A DNA stretch of 64,000 nt. Origin: Cristatella mucedo. Taxonomy: Eukaryota; Bryozoa; Phylactolaemata; Cristatellidae. The notes beneath the pieces were generated by a model. It ran no database searches. It was given only the letters and a program-made list of their open reading frames with translations, and was not told the DNA's origin. Where the stretch lies: the NCBI GenBank assembly GCA_009760855.2, contig WPIO01000077.1, positions 1,314,501 to 1,378,500 of the forward strand. The letters are read 5' to 3'. Made by a program: the position numbers and the translations under genes. Numbering within the stretch: the first letter of the stretch is position 1; every line of letters starts with the position of its first letter. Shown piece by piece: positions 47,607 to 60,289 of the stretch.

Positions 47607-47795
47607 ACGTAGAATATCATCCTCTCCTTTATGGACCGGTACATTGAGTCGGCTAAATGTTTAGTAAACAGGTTCAGCGTCACTGGCGCATCCCAAAAGC
47701 CTCTTGAGAGTGACGACGGCTCAGAGATGAATACCCGGCTTCCAACGACAAACACCCGGCGATCGACGATCAGCCGGTCAAATACCAAGAGCTGG
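47607..47795 (-). CDS. RING gene copy A, exon 2
   Basis: 189 nt, acceptor TATTTTTTAG, donor TACGT/GTAAGT; phase 2 on both sides, so it joins exon 1 and exon 3 without a frame change. It encodes LLVFDRLIVDRRVFVVGSRV, then SLSRGFWDAPVTLNLF and MYRSIKERMIFY. A mixed alpha/beta, soluble segment with no domain that I recognise. Confidence 0.62.
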
Positions 47796-48104
47796 CTAAA
47801 AAATACAGAGTTTCACAGCTAGCAATACTGCATTTATTTTAGTACATCCATTACATAACTAAGCATAAAAGCAGCTGCACAGATACGACACGCTCAAACC
47901 AAGAATATAAAAAAGTTCGTCAAGTGATCTGCTGCATTTTTAAGAACTGCATTGGTAGCCACAGCAGGGGTGGAAGCAATGGAACCCGAGCATAATGCTG
48001 GCAGGACACTGGGTGAACACAGAGGAGTGGCTCGAAAAGTGACCCCACCCTGAAAGGTTACAACAAACTGCCTCTGAAGACATATGAATCTCTGGCATTT
48101 TGCT

Positions 48105-48205
48105 TTGAAGCCTCCTTTGCAGCAAATGTAAAGCGCCTAGAAAGAGATTGGGTTCTCTTATTTAACTTTATCAAGTGTGTTATTTTTATTATTATTATTG
48201 TTAAA
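48105..48205 (+). mobile_element. LINE/SINE 3' tail fragment
   Basis: GCAAATGTAAAGCGCCTAG, AAAGAGATTGGGTTCTC, TTTATCAAGTGTGTTA and a (TTA)n run: the shared 3' end of the LINE and SINE families, on its own without coding part. Confidence 0.75.
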
Positions 48206-49050
<845 letters not shown>

Positions 49051-49330
49051 GTATTCATAGATATGTGCAAATATCGAGAGTGATAGTGAATGCAAGGAGA
49101 GAGAGATTGACAAGCCCAGAGTGGGAGAGACAATCGGAATTTCTAACCAAAATCTGGCAGAGTGCACCCACTCAGTATTTCGTTTTTAGACGGTTGGAGA
49201 AGCCTGCTTTCCTCTAGCTTGGCTTACAGCACTGCGTTCCCAGGTTCATCCCCTCCTGTCAGCTTGGCCAATGGCTCAGGCTACTGCTCTGGTGCTCTGC
49301 TCTGGCTCACGCTGCCCCGTCTGAACTCAC

Positions 49331-49944
49331 CGCAGTGGCCGTCCGTTTGCCGCCAGTAGATCAATGCCGAGCGGATGCACGGCCACAATGGCATCGATAT
49401 CTACCCCAGAGTCTCGGTAGCTAGCCCTGACCGGATGGAGGTCGCAGCCGTAGCCGTTTAGGAGGCCGAGCAGGCTCGTCGCACAAAACTCTCTCTCGCG
49501 CCTTCCCACTGTGCCGGGCACAGCTGTGCTTGGAGAGCTGGCGCCTGCTGCCGTCAGCTTTTTCTCGAGGTGCACCAGTCGCTCTTTGGCAGCCGCTTGT
49601 TCGTCTGGCTCGCACGCCCTGAAGTACTGGCGCAGACGTTTGGCCACAGTGACCAAAAGGTCGACCTCGTCCCTTTCTGCGGCCGCCCAACACAGCGCTG
49701 CCTCCACGAGCCAACGCAGCTCCGGGCGCTTGCAGGTCAAGCGGCCGGCAGCCAGCTCGGCACCACTCTGAGCCAGTATGTACTGCCTGCAAGTATGATC
49801 AAGCCCGAGCATGCTGGACGCAGGCAGGAGCACATAGTTAACAGTTTGGTCTGCTGCTACCTGGAAGCAGCAGCCATCTTGAGACCGGCTCACGCAGTTT
49901 CCGGATTCGCTCAAAGCCGTGGGCGAGTCGTAGCCGGCTCTCAC
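49331..49944 (-). CDS. RING gene copy A, first coding exon
   Basis: ATG 49942-49944 in the context GAAAACATG with an in-frame upstream stop (TAA in TTTAAAGCC). 204 codons plus two bases run to the donor CTGCG/GTGAGT. The sequence is GC-rich with clear codon periodicity. The product is helical: ELRWLVEAALCWAAAERDEV, LLVTVAKRLRQYFRACEPDE, then AAAKERLVHLEKKL, a Ser/Pro linker, and CATSLLGLLNGYGCDLHPVR near the end. No signal peptide or TM segment. It leaves in phase 2, which fits exon 2 at 47795 exactly. That the terminal RING exon at 43.6 kb belongs to the same gene is inferred from orientation, order and the duplicated copy. The family is unknown. Confidence 0.68.
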
Positions 49945-50330
49945 ATGTTTTCTCCGGCTTTAAACTAGTCGGCTAGCCGCTGAGTGCGGCGATCCTAACA
50001 AAGTCAAGCCATAACCGCTCGACAGCAACTGTCGCCCGCCCATCAGAAGCCGAAGTAGGCAGCTGTATTACAGTCATGGGCGAATTTATGGAAAGTCGAG
50101 TGATCATCAAGACGCTATAATTTTCTCATTGCTCGACATAACTAGCTTTTGCTAATCTGTTGGTCCAGCTGGAATGAGAGAACGGTTTGGGGCACTTTAG
50201 ACTTAATGAACCCATTTTCACAAAGAGATTTAAGAGATCTGATGATCTTCATTCCTTTGACGGTGTTAAGCTCACGGACGCTATTCATCGCTCACTAAGT
50301 TATCGCTGTTTTAATAGTAACAATAACAAT
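49945..50330. other. Upstream region of the RING gene
   Basis: Probable 5' UTR and promoter of copy A. No TATA or CCAAT box stands out. A plus-strand frame at 50187-50320 ends in a CAATAA-type repeat and is probably not a gene. Confidence 0.4.
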
Positions 50331-50920
50331 AATACGTTTCTTGTAGCACCCTTAGAGAATTCAATATCTTTCTAGGCAGTTTGCATTTCCCGCAAATCAA
50401 GCACGATCAGTGGTAGCATGGCCAATAAACAAAGAAACAATCCTAACATTTTTAGAGGTGACGTGATCAGGGTCTGCAGACAAATATGAGTACTGGCAGC
50501 ATGCACAGGATCAGGACGCCTAAGTATATTCGGGAAGAATCACGCTGACATACTAAACTCTGTGATCAATAGATGCATTTTAGTTGCTTTTGAAATTTGG
50601 TCAAGTCAGTAAATGTCGTGAAGCAAGTCGGAGGAAATAAGTTCATGGCTTTGGGAGCATACGTACTGAAGGTTATGTCTTAATTTATGACTTAAAGATT
50701 ATGTCATTCGCTTTTAGGTTCCTTCATTCTTTGGCTCCAGCCTACCTCTTAGGTCTACTCCTCCACCAGTCTAAGTATCGTAATGCCCTCTTTTCGAAGT
50801 ATAATCGTTTACCTTTATCTCGTACGAGCCTTGAATTCTTCGGCAACAGTCCCTTTAGTTAGAGTGCTCTCAAAGCCTGGTTGTCCATCCCATACTAAGT
50901 GGTGTTCCAGTTTGGTGCAA
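50330..50920. mobile_element. LINE 3' ends in both orientations
   Basis: 50330-50690 is the minus orientation (CAATAATACG..TAGCACCCTTAGAGAATT..CTTTCTAGGCAGTTTGC, then CTTTGGGAGCATACGTACTG). 50710-50900 is the plus orientation (TTAGGTTCCTTCATTCTTTG, later TCGTACGAGCCTTGAATTC..GCTCTCAAAGCCTGG). Both heavily mutated. Confidence 0.7.
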
Positions 50921-51635
50921 AGTTTGGCTAAAATTTGCATTGTGTCATAGTTTTACATGGTTTCGGACTAGCCATCACGCCAACGTTGTTCTTCGGCTTA
51001 AAATTGTATGACGTGCTGTAAAGTGTATTTAGTAATTTCCTCACTACCGGGTTTTATTCTACTCAACAGGGTTCGAGGTACTTTAGTTGTTTTCTCTAGT
51101 AACAGGACGAGAACAAATATTCAACGATAGATCGTTTGCTTTCAAAAATAAAATATACTAGGACTCGAGTAAGAGAAAAGATGGAACTATATTTATTCTA
51201 ACTTGAGCCATTTGAATTGTTATTTTTTCTAGCTTAGTAAGCGTCTATCAAGCAAGATACAGAATGAGCTCGTTACCCACGTTTACCCTCAATACCATTG
51301 AAACACTGTTGGCAATAGGTCTGCTCAAAAAAAGGGTGCCGTCTCGTGATGGCATAGCAATATTCAATTTACCAGGTTATCTATTGCTGAGGTCACCTTC
51401 AGAATTTTTCTTGCACACTTTTATTATATTATAGGTGGCCTAAACCATATAAAATAGCAGAGCATCACAAATATTTTTCGAGTTCGAAGATTATTTGTGT
51501 TCGCTTGCAATTATTCAGTAAAAGCTATTTTACATAATTATTATATTGAGTAGAAGAACTGAAAGATGCCGAGAAAAATGAAATAAAACGAGTTGAATAC
51601 GTATTTAAAGTATTTCTAACAAAGCATTTCAGAAG
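50921..51635. other. No gene seen
   Basis: Unremarkable AT-rich sequence without frames or repeats. Confidence 0.5.
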
Positions 51636-51639
51636 ATCA

Positions 51640-52430
51640 AACCAGGGAAGATACCAAGAAAGTATGCAACAAGATGAGCAGCTTATATTGGACAGGGGCA
51701 CCTGCATGCAGAAGAATTCAAAGAGCAAACACGATCCTGAATGAGAGCATACATCAGCATCTCTCCGTCACGCTTCCATAGTAGTTATATAAACACAACA
51801 TGCCACTTTTGAACTCTTTAGCGTAACCCGGAAAATGGACTCTACTAGCATCCGTTAGATATTTTTCTAAATTGGGTAATCAATTATAAGTTGGCCTTTT
51901 ATTAATTACTGCAGTTTCGCAGTCAGGTCTGTCAACTCTAAGCTACATATAGCAAACAGTTGAATGGCATATCAGAGCTTCTCAAAATAGCTGCGACTCC
52001 TAAAGTTCGATCCTTTACTTGCACGTCTTTCGGCTGGATGTTCTCACATAGGGCACGTGTTAGTGACTGAAAACTCTGAGGCCTTGCTGTTCTGCAATGC
52101 GCATCGCAGCTGAAGCTTTTATCCCAGCTTAAAAGCCTGCATTGGCTCTCTAAATGGCTCACATTAAGCCTTCATGACTAAGTACGACCTTGAGTGTGTA
52201 TCTATCGACTCTAGAGACCTAATGGACTAGTGTGCACTTTCGAGCTCCTTAAATCTCTAACCCTCAACCTTGACTACCTGCAACAGTCATCACTGCAGGT
52301 GCCAGCCAGCCACTGCATGAGCTTCTCTGACTCTAGCTTTTTAACTAACCCTTCAACCAAAAACCTCAGACCATTTGATAACCGTGAGCACGAACATCGA
52401 GTCGCGTGTGAGGCCCAAATAAATGAGCTG
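51640..52430 (+). repeat. Direct duplicate of 39490-40275
   Basis: Shared blocks in the same order (see 39000-40275), about 70-75 percent similar by eye. No gene is visible in either copy. Confidence 0.65.
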
Positions 52431-52469
52431 CAGCTCTTAAGCACCTCGTCTTAGCCGAGTCATTCGTTG

Positions 52470-52885
52470 GTGCAGTGGAATCTCTCGTACAAACCTCAAA
52501 TCCTTAGGAGACCCTGTGCATTTTATTCGTATGCTCCCAAAGCCTGGACCTAAGTCCCGACTTGCGTCACAGCATCCCCTGATTTGACCACGTTAAAAAA
52601 GATCTTAAAAACACACCTATTTAGGACAGCATTTAGTGGGTCCCTGTGATTCGTCCTTGATGTGCTTATGCGTGCTGACACTGTGCATGCTGCCACTAAC
52701 CACATTTGCATGCTGACCCTGAGCATGTCACCCCAAACCATGTTATTCATGTTGTTTGTTTTTCAAGCATGATATTACTCACCATTCAATTGCATTTCCC
52801 TTTGCAGCAAATTTAAAGCGCCTAGAAAGAGATTAAGTTCTCTGAGGGCGCTTTATCAAGTGCATTATTATTATCATTATTCTTA
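52470..52885 (+). mobile_element. LINE 3' end, 5'-truncated
   Basis: Closely matches 24710-25110: TCTCGTACAAACCTCAAATC, GTATGCTCCCAAAGCCTGG, then the 3' UTR with GTGCTTATGCGTGCTGACAC, GCAGCAAATTTAAAGCGCC, GAGGGCGCTTTATCAAGTG and a (TTA)n tail. One of the younger copies. Confidence 0.92.
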
Positions 52886-53905
52886 TCTCGGCTTTGCTCT
52901 ACCAGTATCACGTGTCTCGCGCCCTCAGAGTGCCTCGTGCCACAACGAGCGAAGAAGTACTAACATCACGACCTAACAGCTCGATCCGGGGCTATGTTCG
53001 CTCTACCTTGTACTGTCGTGCAGGACATCGTTTGGTCCTGCAAAATATTTAACCTTGAGCAGCAGACGAAGAGGCCTGGCTCCACACCAGCATTTCTGCC
53101 CAGAAACCTGATTACGCAAGTTGATCCAGGTTCTTCGATCTTCATGCGGGCAGTCGATAAGCAAACTGAAGTATTCTCTTTCCAGAATACCCCAGAATCG
53201 GCACGCCTGCAAAGCAAAATAGGCAATTCAATGCCACGTCTCCAGAACAACCTGTATGGATGTAAATCGAGAGCGGGAGATAAGATAAAAGAGAGAGGGA
53301 AATACAGAGACAGAGATAGATAGACAGACAGACACAGACGGAGATGCAGAGCGTGCTTCTGAGGTGGGTGTAAAATCTAGCCTAGTTTATACTTTCGACA
53401 TTTGGCAAAGTTATCATAGTTAATCCCATCCAGTGACTCTGTCGTATGGCATAGTGACTAGCAGGGCTTGCAGGTCCGATCGGCTGCTCTGCAGCAAAGC
53501 AACCAGAGCTGATGTAACGTAGCTGCAGCAATAAGCGTTTCGCCTGACGTAATGCTCTCCTCGGGAGATGGCTGTTTAATGGCACATCTAAAGCACCCTA
53601 CATCCATCCAGCAACTACGCCTGTAGCTTCTATGGGCATGAAGAAAATGAAACTTGCTATCGACTGATAATAACGATGTCTACTGCCGTGGTGTTTACAC
53701 TAGAGTCAAAACGTCCTTGATCAAAAATTGTCTCTTTCCTTGCGATCAGCTCCACATGTGCTCGTGGACGTTAGAGCTGTTTATTTTACGTAATTCCTAA
53801 GAATCGCATCGACATACGGTGCCTCGGCTGAAATCAGCTCATCATTTCAGTTCACAAATTGCATAACTTTATTGCAAGACCTAGCACAGAATTTCGCTCG
53901 GCTTT
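52886..53905. other. No gene assigned
   Basis: Frames on both strands at 52966-53323 overlap each other and have no recognisable content. A (GACA)-rich patch lies near 53305-53345. Confidence 0.45.
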
Positions 53906-53909
53906 CATG

Positions 53910-54870
53910 GAAAGAACAGACTTTATGAGAAGCCAAGAGACTGATGCAGCTACTTGATTTTGCCACTGTGGTTGCTTTTACATGACTGGCATAACTGACT
54001 GTAATAAATAATGGAAAAACTAAAAGCACTTCAATTCACCACACAGTTGAAAACCGTGGACAAGATCGTAATCCTTTTCATTGAATCGTGAGTAGCAGGG
54101 CCACAATACGAGGTCATAATTGGCTATTGATCCGGAGTTTGATGTAGCACACTCAAAGCCCTGGTTTCTTTTGGTTCGTGACAGGTAGGTAGAAACGACC
54201 ACTCACTTAGCAAAGTAACAGAGAGCTAGCCTTGTGGTGTCTACTTCGGCCACCCGATGTCTATTCTTTCTGTTAGGCTCCCGCGTTTGGCTAGATCAAG
54301 GCTACCGTGCTTCGTCTCATCGAAGCATGACTTGTACTCTCACCCTACTGCGGACGGATAGGAGGTCAAAACCGAATCAAACTAGAAAAAGCAGCTTCAA
54401 GCTGCAAACAAAACTCCTGGATCAACAATCGGAACTCGACCAGCTCGTTTGCACCTCAATGGTCAAAGCAAGTTCTAAGTCTCACGAGTTTTGTCGACGA
54501 AGTAAATAGTGAAATACTAGCTGGTCTAGAGCTCTGAAAGCAGCTCTGGACTGTCAGTGAAATGTCGCTGCCAGAGAAGCTCTGCGTAGTGTGTAGCACT
54601 GCCAGCACGGCAGCCAAGCAACCAGGGGTTACAGAATCTTTGCATTCGCTACAGTTGAGCAGGATTGAAGTCCTGAGTCAAAGGTACAAATGCCAACCTA
54701 AATACCTTAAACTAAGTGGAATAGCTGCATTCATCAGGCAGGCGCCAGGAGTATAAAGGCTAGCTATCATTGACACTAGTACAATGACTGCTATTGAATA
54801 GGTCAGTAATCCTCTAACAGCAGCTGTATGGAAACGATAAACGTTTAAATATAAGTGGTACTGTTGCTAG
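53910..54870 (+). repeat. Direct duplicate of 35960-36960, including RING 3' remnant
   Basis: Begins with the 3' remnant of the RING pseudo-exon (AAGAACAGACTTTAT..) and runs to the TAAACGTTTAAA region. It includes the small frame 54562-54756 (MSLPEKLCVVC..., 64 aa), matching 36653-36841 and ending IAAFIRQAPGV, and the 72-bp identical stretch 54668-54739. Confidence 0.8.
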
Positions 54871-55360
54871 AATCGTCTATGGCTTATATCGTCAGGAAAC
54901 CTTAGCCTCTTGCCTGCTACATTCTGGCTGTGCTAGTTATCTTCGCAAACGCCCCCCCCCCCCGGTGAAAATCGCATGTCATTCGAAATTTGTTATCATG
55001 TAATGCCATCAGATGATTAGTTATAGCAATGTAAGACTGAGATAACGACGCCAATAATTTAGAATGCTGTTGCCCTGTTTAAGGTGCTGCCAAGAATGAG
55101 GGAGAATAAAAGTACAAGTAGCCTTCCGAGGTTTGAGGCGACAGATAGTTTACAAAAAAAGCCACATTTCTCACCAAAAACCCATTGCTAAAGCAAGGAG
55201 TTCAGTTTTTTGTGCCATGTAAATACCTGCCCGTGCCGGGCGAAGAGAGGGACTCGCAGAACGGCTCCCCTGATGAGCTGCCAGATATTAGCTTTCTCGA
55301 ATAATGATAACAATTAAAACAAAAACGCCACGTAGTGGCCGTGGTAGAGACAGAGGTGGT
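54871..55360. other. No gene; short poly-C
   Basis: Poly-C at 54952-54964. Nothing else is evident. Confidence 0.5.
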
Positions 55361-55480
55361 GAGCATCTAGCAGATCATAGAGCGTCTATTGCCATTGTGT
55401 ACGACAGACTGCTTGCCTGTCGGCACTGGCTGCTGAAATCCGAAGCTTTCCGAGTTAATCGTGTTAACCATTGGCCCACT
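55360..55480 (-). mobile_element. tRNA-SINE head
   Basis: On the minus strand GTGGGCCAATGGTTAACACG, a box-A-like start as in the SINEs at 12.5 and 18.5 kb; box B is not well preserved. Confidence 0.45.
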
Positions 55481-55535
55481 GCTGGTAGCTACAGCCTTAA
55501 TCCGATAAATCCTCAGAGGCTACCGTGACATTCAC

Positions 55536-55694
55536 CTTCAGCAGGCTCTCCAAGGAGATGCAAGAAATCGTACACAACGTGTAAGGAGTGATGGGTCATA
55601 GTGCATACTTCTTCGATCAAGACAACCAGAAGACGAAGACAGTCAGAATGGCAGGACACGTCCGAAGACATAGAAGAGCACAGACACGAGTGGG
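55536..55694 (-). CDS. Candidate internal exon of a minus-strand gene
   Basis: 159 nt between acceptor GCATTTTCAG and donor GCTGAAG/GTGAAT, open only in the frame with two leading bases (phase 1 in and out). It encodes SSDVSCHSDCLRLLVVLIEE and TMTHHSLHVVYDFLHLLGEP, a helical and well-formed sequence. The other two frames have stops. The exon lies downstream of 56352-56507 in the same sense, but the phases (0 and 1) do not join directly, so another exon is missing between them. Confidence 0.42.
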
Positions 55695-56351
55695 CTGAAA
55701 ATGCACCCACTTTGAATATGTGGCATGAGCAAAATGATCGCCATTAGCGAATGTTGGCCAGATTGATTGCAAAGGTAATCAGTAATAAAGTTTACCTCAA
55801 TACTGAACAGGCTAGCCACTTGCAAGATGGTTTCTATTCGTCAGAGGGACATCCAGGGCAAGAAGGAAGATAGAGGCGGCCACGTACAATACAGGTTCTG
55901 CAGCTGCAGCAGCCATACAACGACCAAGTGTGATGGTGCACATAGACTACAACAAATAAAGCGATGCCTTTAAGCTGCTATGGTGACGAGATTAACCGAA
56001 TGGGATGACATGATTAAGGTCCATCAATGACCTACTCCACCTAGTCGCAAATTCCATGCCTGTTGTTGTCTTACATGTTGAGTAGTAATATATGCTGCCT
56101 ACACCCAATAGTGATGCGATTAGCACAAGTCTACAGCACTTAAATAGTGCAATACGTTTGCTTGATCGTACACGCATTATAGATACTGCCAATGCAAGAC
56201 TGCTTACGATAGCTAGCCCAGCCCGTCCAGAATGCAGTTGCCGCACATATAGCCGGAACTCACCTAACCGGCTAGGAAACTAGCTTGAGCAAGCTCTAAC
56301 GCTTGACCTGCTTTGCCGCCGGCTGCGCCGCAAACAATATCAACCACTCAC
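55695..56351. other. Probable intron
   Basis: Holds no clear exon. A plus-strand frame at 56092-56283 looks like an old transposon piece. Confidence 0.4.
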
Positions 56352-56507
56352 TTCGGACAGCAGATCCTCTCCTTTTAACTTTCGTTTATCAGCGACTTGT
56401 AAAGTTGGAGCTGCCGGTTTGAAGCATGTCAGTAAGATTTCTTTCTTAGTGACGAAGTTGCCTTCAACCAGCTCTACAGATTCAGCTGTCATGCTAGCAG
56501 TACTCAT
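56352..56507 (-). CDS. Candidate first coding exon of a minus-strand gene
   Basis: ATG 56505-56507, 52 codons to the donor TCCGAA/GTGAGT (phase 0). The product is MSTASMTAESVELVEGNFVT, then KKEILLTCFKPAAPTLQVAD and KRKLKGEDLLSE: acidic then basic, well-formed, not recognised. A CCAAT box lies about 95 bp upstream, which supports a real transcription start here. The frame is open further upstream, but that part looks like 5' UTR. Confidence 0.52.
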
Positions 56508-56589
56508 GACTGCGGAGCGGCTGCAGATCAACTGGCAGCTGATCCCCTGTATAAGAATTGAAAAGCAAGCCTTGCCCGGCCAGTGCGCT

Positions 56590-56615
56590 GACACCTGATT
56601 GGCTGAGAATGACAA
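56590..56615 (-). promoter_or_regulatory. CCAAT box
   Basis: AGCCAATCAG on the minus strand (ATTGG at 56598-56602), the consensus for NF-Y binding, about 91-95 bp upstream of the ATG of the exon at 56507. The flanking sequence is GC-rich. It might serve both directions. Confidence 0.5.
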
Positions 56616-57064
56616 GTGCTGCCACGCCACCGCCTGAAAGGCGGTCATGGGAAGGCGGCGGCGAGTCGCCGCCTCACTGAGGTCAAGCTCCGTCTGAAAT
56701 AGGTAAGGGAGCTCAAGGTGTCAATGGAGGCACACCTGCAGTCTTTCTATGCTGCCATGCCCCTTTAGTGGTATCCAGTGGGCACACGAGCTTGGGAAGG
56801 TACAAAATCAGTCAGGTAATCCAGCTTGTTAGCCTACCGGACCAGCGTGATGAGAGCCCCATTTCTAGGATCGATTGATGCAAGACCTGCGCTTGCAAAG
56901 GTTCACTAATGGCCGCCTAAGGAGCTCACACCTCGCCCGACCAGGAGGCACGCTGCCACCTGCTTGTCAGAATATAGGTGTCCACCCTAGCCACTGAGAG
57001 GGATGCTCCCAACAGCTGCCCAAAAGGGATTCTCGCTCCAGCAGCCAAAATGCATGCAAGCTAC

Positions 57065-58520
57065 AGCCCTCCTCCCCCCCCCCGAGAGGGAGGCGAGCCT
57101 CAGCTGCCCCATAGGTAGGCCGGCCAAAGCCGCCAGGGAGAGATTGGAGCGACGAAACGGCCCGAGAGGGATGGGCTCGCCGACGCACCAGAGAGATGGG
57201 CTCGCCACAGCGCGAAAGTGATGGCCACGGCAAAGCTGCACGAACAGGATGGGCGCGCCGAAGCACTAGACGGATGGCCGGGCCGAGGCCCGAGACTAAC
57301 ACCGCCCCAGACGCCCGAGAGGTGGGCCCGCCGAAGCCGTCACATAGGCAGGCCAGCCGAAGTCGCCCAGGAGGGATGGGCGCATCGTGGCACGTGTGGG
57401 ATGGTCGCGCCAAAGCATGAGAGGGAAAGGAGCTGCGAAGCATGCTAGGGATGGGCGCGCCGAAGCCACTCGAGAGGGTCGGGCGTCCCGAAGCACAAGT
57501 CGAATAGACGACTAGAGGATCCGACACCCGAGAGGGATGCCGCCCCTGCCGCCCGAGAGTCAAACCAGCTAACTGCAGCCACCCGAGAGGCAGGCGGGCG
57601 GGCCGATGAAGCCCCCCCCCCCCCAGGTAGGCAAGCTGAAGCCGCCTATGGAGGGGTGGAAGCACCGAAACCGGCCACTAGGGGTGGTAAGGGCGCAGAA
57701 GCCGCCCGAGAGGGATAGGTGCACCGAAGCACGAGTGGGTTGGGCGCGGCAATGCACATAATCGATGGGAGTGCCGAAGCCGCCTGAGAGCGACGAGCAC
57801 GCCGAAGTACGAGACGAATGGGTGAGCCGACACCCAAAAGGGAAGTGCGCCACTGCTGCCCAACAGAACAGCAAGCTAGCCGCAGCCGCCCAGGAGGGAT
57901 AGGAGTGCCAAAGCCACCCGCTAGGTGTGGCAGCGCCGAGCCCGCCCTAGAGGGATGGGAGCGCCGAAGCACGTGAGGGATGGGTGCACCCATGCCACCC
58001 AAGATCGATGAAAGTGCCGAAGCACGAGACGAACCTGTGAGCCGACGCCAGAATGGGATGCTGCCGCAGCCGCCCGAGAGGCAAGCCAGCTAGCTCCAAC
58101 CGACCGAGAGGCAGACGGACCGAAGCCGCCCCCTAGTTAGGCAAGCCAAAGCAGCCCTGGAGGAACTGGAGCACCGAAGTCGCCCGCTAGGGAGGGGAAG
58201 AGCAGCAGCCGCCCTAGACGATGCGATGGAGCGACGATGGGAGCGCCGACCGACGTAGGAGAGGCAGGTGCGACCCAGCCGCCTGGGAGGCAGGCGAGCT
58301 GCAGCCGCCCTAGAAGCAGGCCAGCCGAAGACGACCAATGAGCATGCTTGCTGAAGACCCCCCTCGAGAGGGTGGGCGAGCCGAAGCCGCCAGTAAGGGA
58401 TGGGTGACGTCCGAGAGGGCGGGCGAGCTGCAGCCGCCCTAGAGGGCGAGCGAGCCGCAGCGGCACGAGATGCGAGCGAGCGAGCCGACGCCGAGCTGGA
58501 GGCTCACTACTCAGAGCTCC
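57065..58520. repeat. GC-rich ~26-bp minisatellite
   Basis: Some 55 degenerate units of the type GAGAGGGATGGGCGCGCCGA followed by AGCC, with unit lengths of about 24-31 bp. All long frames in it (both strands) are products of the repeat. Poly-C runs occur at 57072-57081 and 57614-57624. It lies a few hundred bases from the CCAAT promoter. Confidence 0.88.
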
Positions 58521-58619
58521 CTCCAGCTCAAGAGCTGCCGTTACGTAATGCAAGCGACGGCAGCCACAGTAAGAACTTTCCGGTGCTAAAATGGTGCCAG
58601 ATGCTGCTGCTGCAATAGT

Positions 58620-59820
58620 GCTGCAGCAGCAGTATCCGGCAAGTCTAGGCAAAGCAGTCGAAGCTCAGACGTGGGCGTGTGGCAGTGCGGCCCAAGCTAG
58701 AAAGCTCTGGCAAAGCAGGAGAGCCGATGGTCGCCAGCTCAAGCTTGACTCAAGAAATCACATCTGGATATGGCAGTCATGACGATGCATTGCATACAAC
58801 TCTACTCAGCGAGCAACTAAGTGACGTTTCCGGAAGAGCCGGGCAGGCGTGGCAGCACGGCAATTGGTTGAGCAGTATGGACGCGACAGCAAGTGTCCGG
58901 CAAGGAGCGTGCAGGACTCTGCAACCCAGGCCTGAAAACGTGGAAGCAGCCTCGTGGGCACCTCAGAGTAGGCACAGCAACGATGATTGGACTACCTGGG
59001 CTTGATGCAGTCGGTTCGACAACGCAGGCTCAGAGTCGTGGGGACGACAGCGAGAGTGCGACAAAGAGGGTGTGGCAGCCAAACTCAGGCCATCCAGGCT
59101 CTGCAAAGTGGGCGTGGTACGAGCTACGCAATGCTGGCGTTCGAGAAATGGTTCCTGGAACATGAACCTAGTAATGTGGGCTCGGCAATACCGGCCGAAA
59201 ACTAAGGCACGACAATAAGCGTGTGGCAATGAGACTGAAGCGTTTCGAGCATGGTGAAGTGTAAGGAGTTGGCGAGGCAACGCAGGCGCAGCAACGATAT
59301 TTCACTAGAATGGGCTAGGCCATTCTGGCATTGCAGTGCAAGCGAAGCAACTTCGGCGCAGCACCTAACGAGAGCCTGTTTTAACATATGCTTGGCAACG
59401 AGTGAGCGTCTGTGCAGGCACACCACGATGCAGTAGTCGACACGATTGCGCCAAGTAAGGCCGTTCCTCTTCACGACATCGGTCCCGAAGTCACGGGTTC
59501 GAATCCTGCGGTGGGCGATCCTTAGTTGCAGCTGCAGGCGATAGTGACAGCCATAAAGGCTCTTCTGTTGCTATGAAAAAGAGGCTGTTAAATCAGCTAG
59601 AACTATTTTAATAATATAATTTTTTTTTCATTTGGCATGGTCACAATGGCCCAGCAACCTCAAGCAGCACTTGGGCGAAGCAAAGTGTACGTGGCAATGT
59701 TGGTGAGGTAATGCATACTCGGCAACGTGAGTGCAGTAAGCGGCCACAAGCTCAACAGCTCAGACGAAAACAAGCAGGCACTGCCATGCAGACTTTGCAT
59801 CCACTACACCTCATCTTGCT
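58620..59820. repeat. Second degenerate minisatellite (GGCGTGTGGCA type)
   Basis: Loose repeats with a GGGCGTGTGGCAATGC/CTCGGCAACG core: near 58672, 58845, 59027, 59066, 59110, 59217, 59690, 59720. It is interrupted by the SINE at 59440-59530. Open frames are short and differ between units. Confidence 0.55.
59440..59530 (+). mobile_element. tRNA-SINE head inside the minisatellite
   Basis: GCCAAGTAAGGCCGTTCCTC followed by a perfect box B GGTTCGAATCC at 59496-59506. The T-arm pairs only partly and the acceptor stem does not close, so it is not called a tRNA gene. The head resembles the SINE at 8.35 kb. Confidence 0.6.
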
Positions 59821-60289
59821 CACGTGAGAGGTCCATGGTATGTTTTCGGTTTCTAGAACAGGGCGACGTCATGTATGAAGAGCTGGAATAAAGACGACAA
59901 GCAGAAATTCCTCATGCTCCACACAACAACACACTCCCCACGAGCACAGTGGCTTAGTAAGGCATATTTTGTCGCCAGGCTCGCATGATGCCTTTAATGA
60001 GGTAGATACGGTAGCTGACTCCAGAGCTATCTTCTTCACTAACAAGCCAAGTCTAGCCTGAGGGATCAAAAGAGGCAAAAAATGCTTGCCTGACAGTGCG
60101 GCCAACCATTTTTCGGTGCATGCGCTCAACGTCAATTATTTTTTCTAGCTCTGCTCAAACAGACGATACTGAGAGGACCGAGAGAGAGGACCGTGGAGTG
60201 CTCCAAATAGAGCGCCGAGCCCATGCAAAAGCGTTTTTAAAGTCACGATGGGATTTCAAAAATACATGGGTCAATTTAGATGCAGTATC

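Noticed and set aside
55260-55300. Hammerhead-ribozyme-like CTGATGAG
   Set aside because: The required GAAA and closing stems are not present at the right distance.
56967-58652. Long frames on both strands in the GC-rich region (up to 232 codons)
   Set aside because: All follow the ~26-bp repeat, shift frame between units and overlap on both strands; a GC-rich array gives such frames by chance.
59460-59515. tRNA gene with perfect box B
   Set aside because: The T-arm pairs only partly, no anticodon arm and no closing acceptor stem; it matches the SINE head at 8.35 kb instead.
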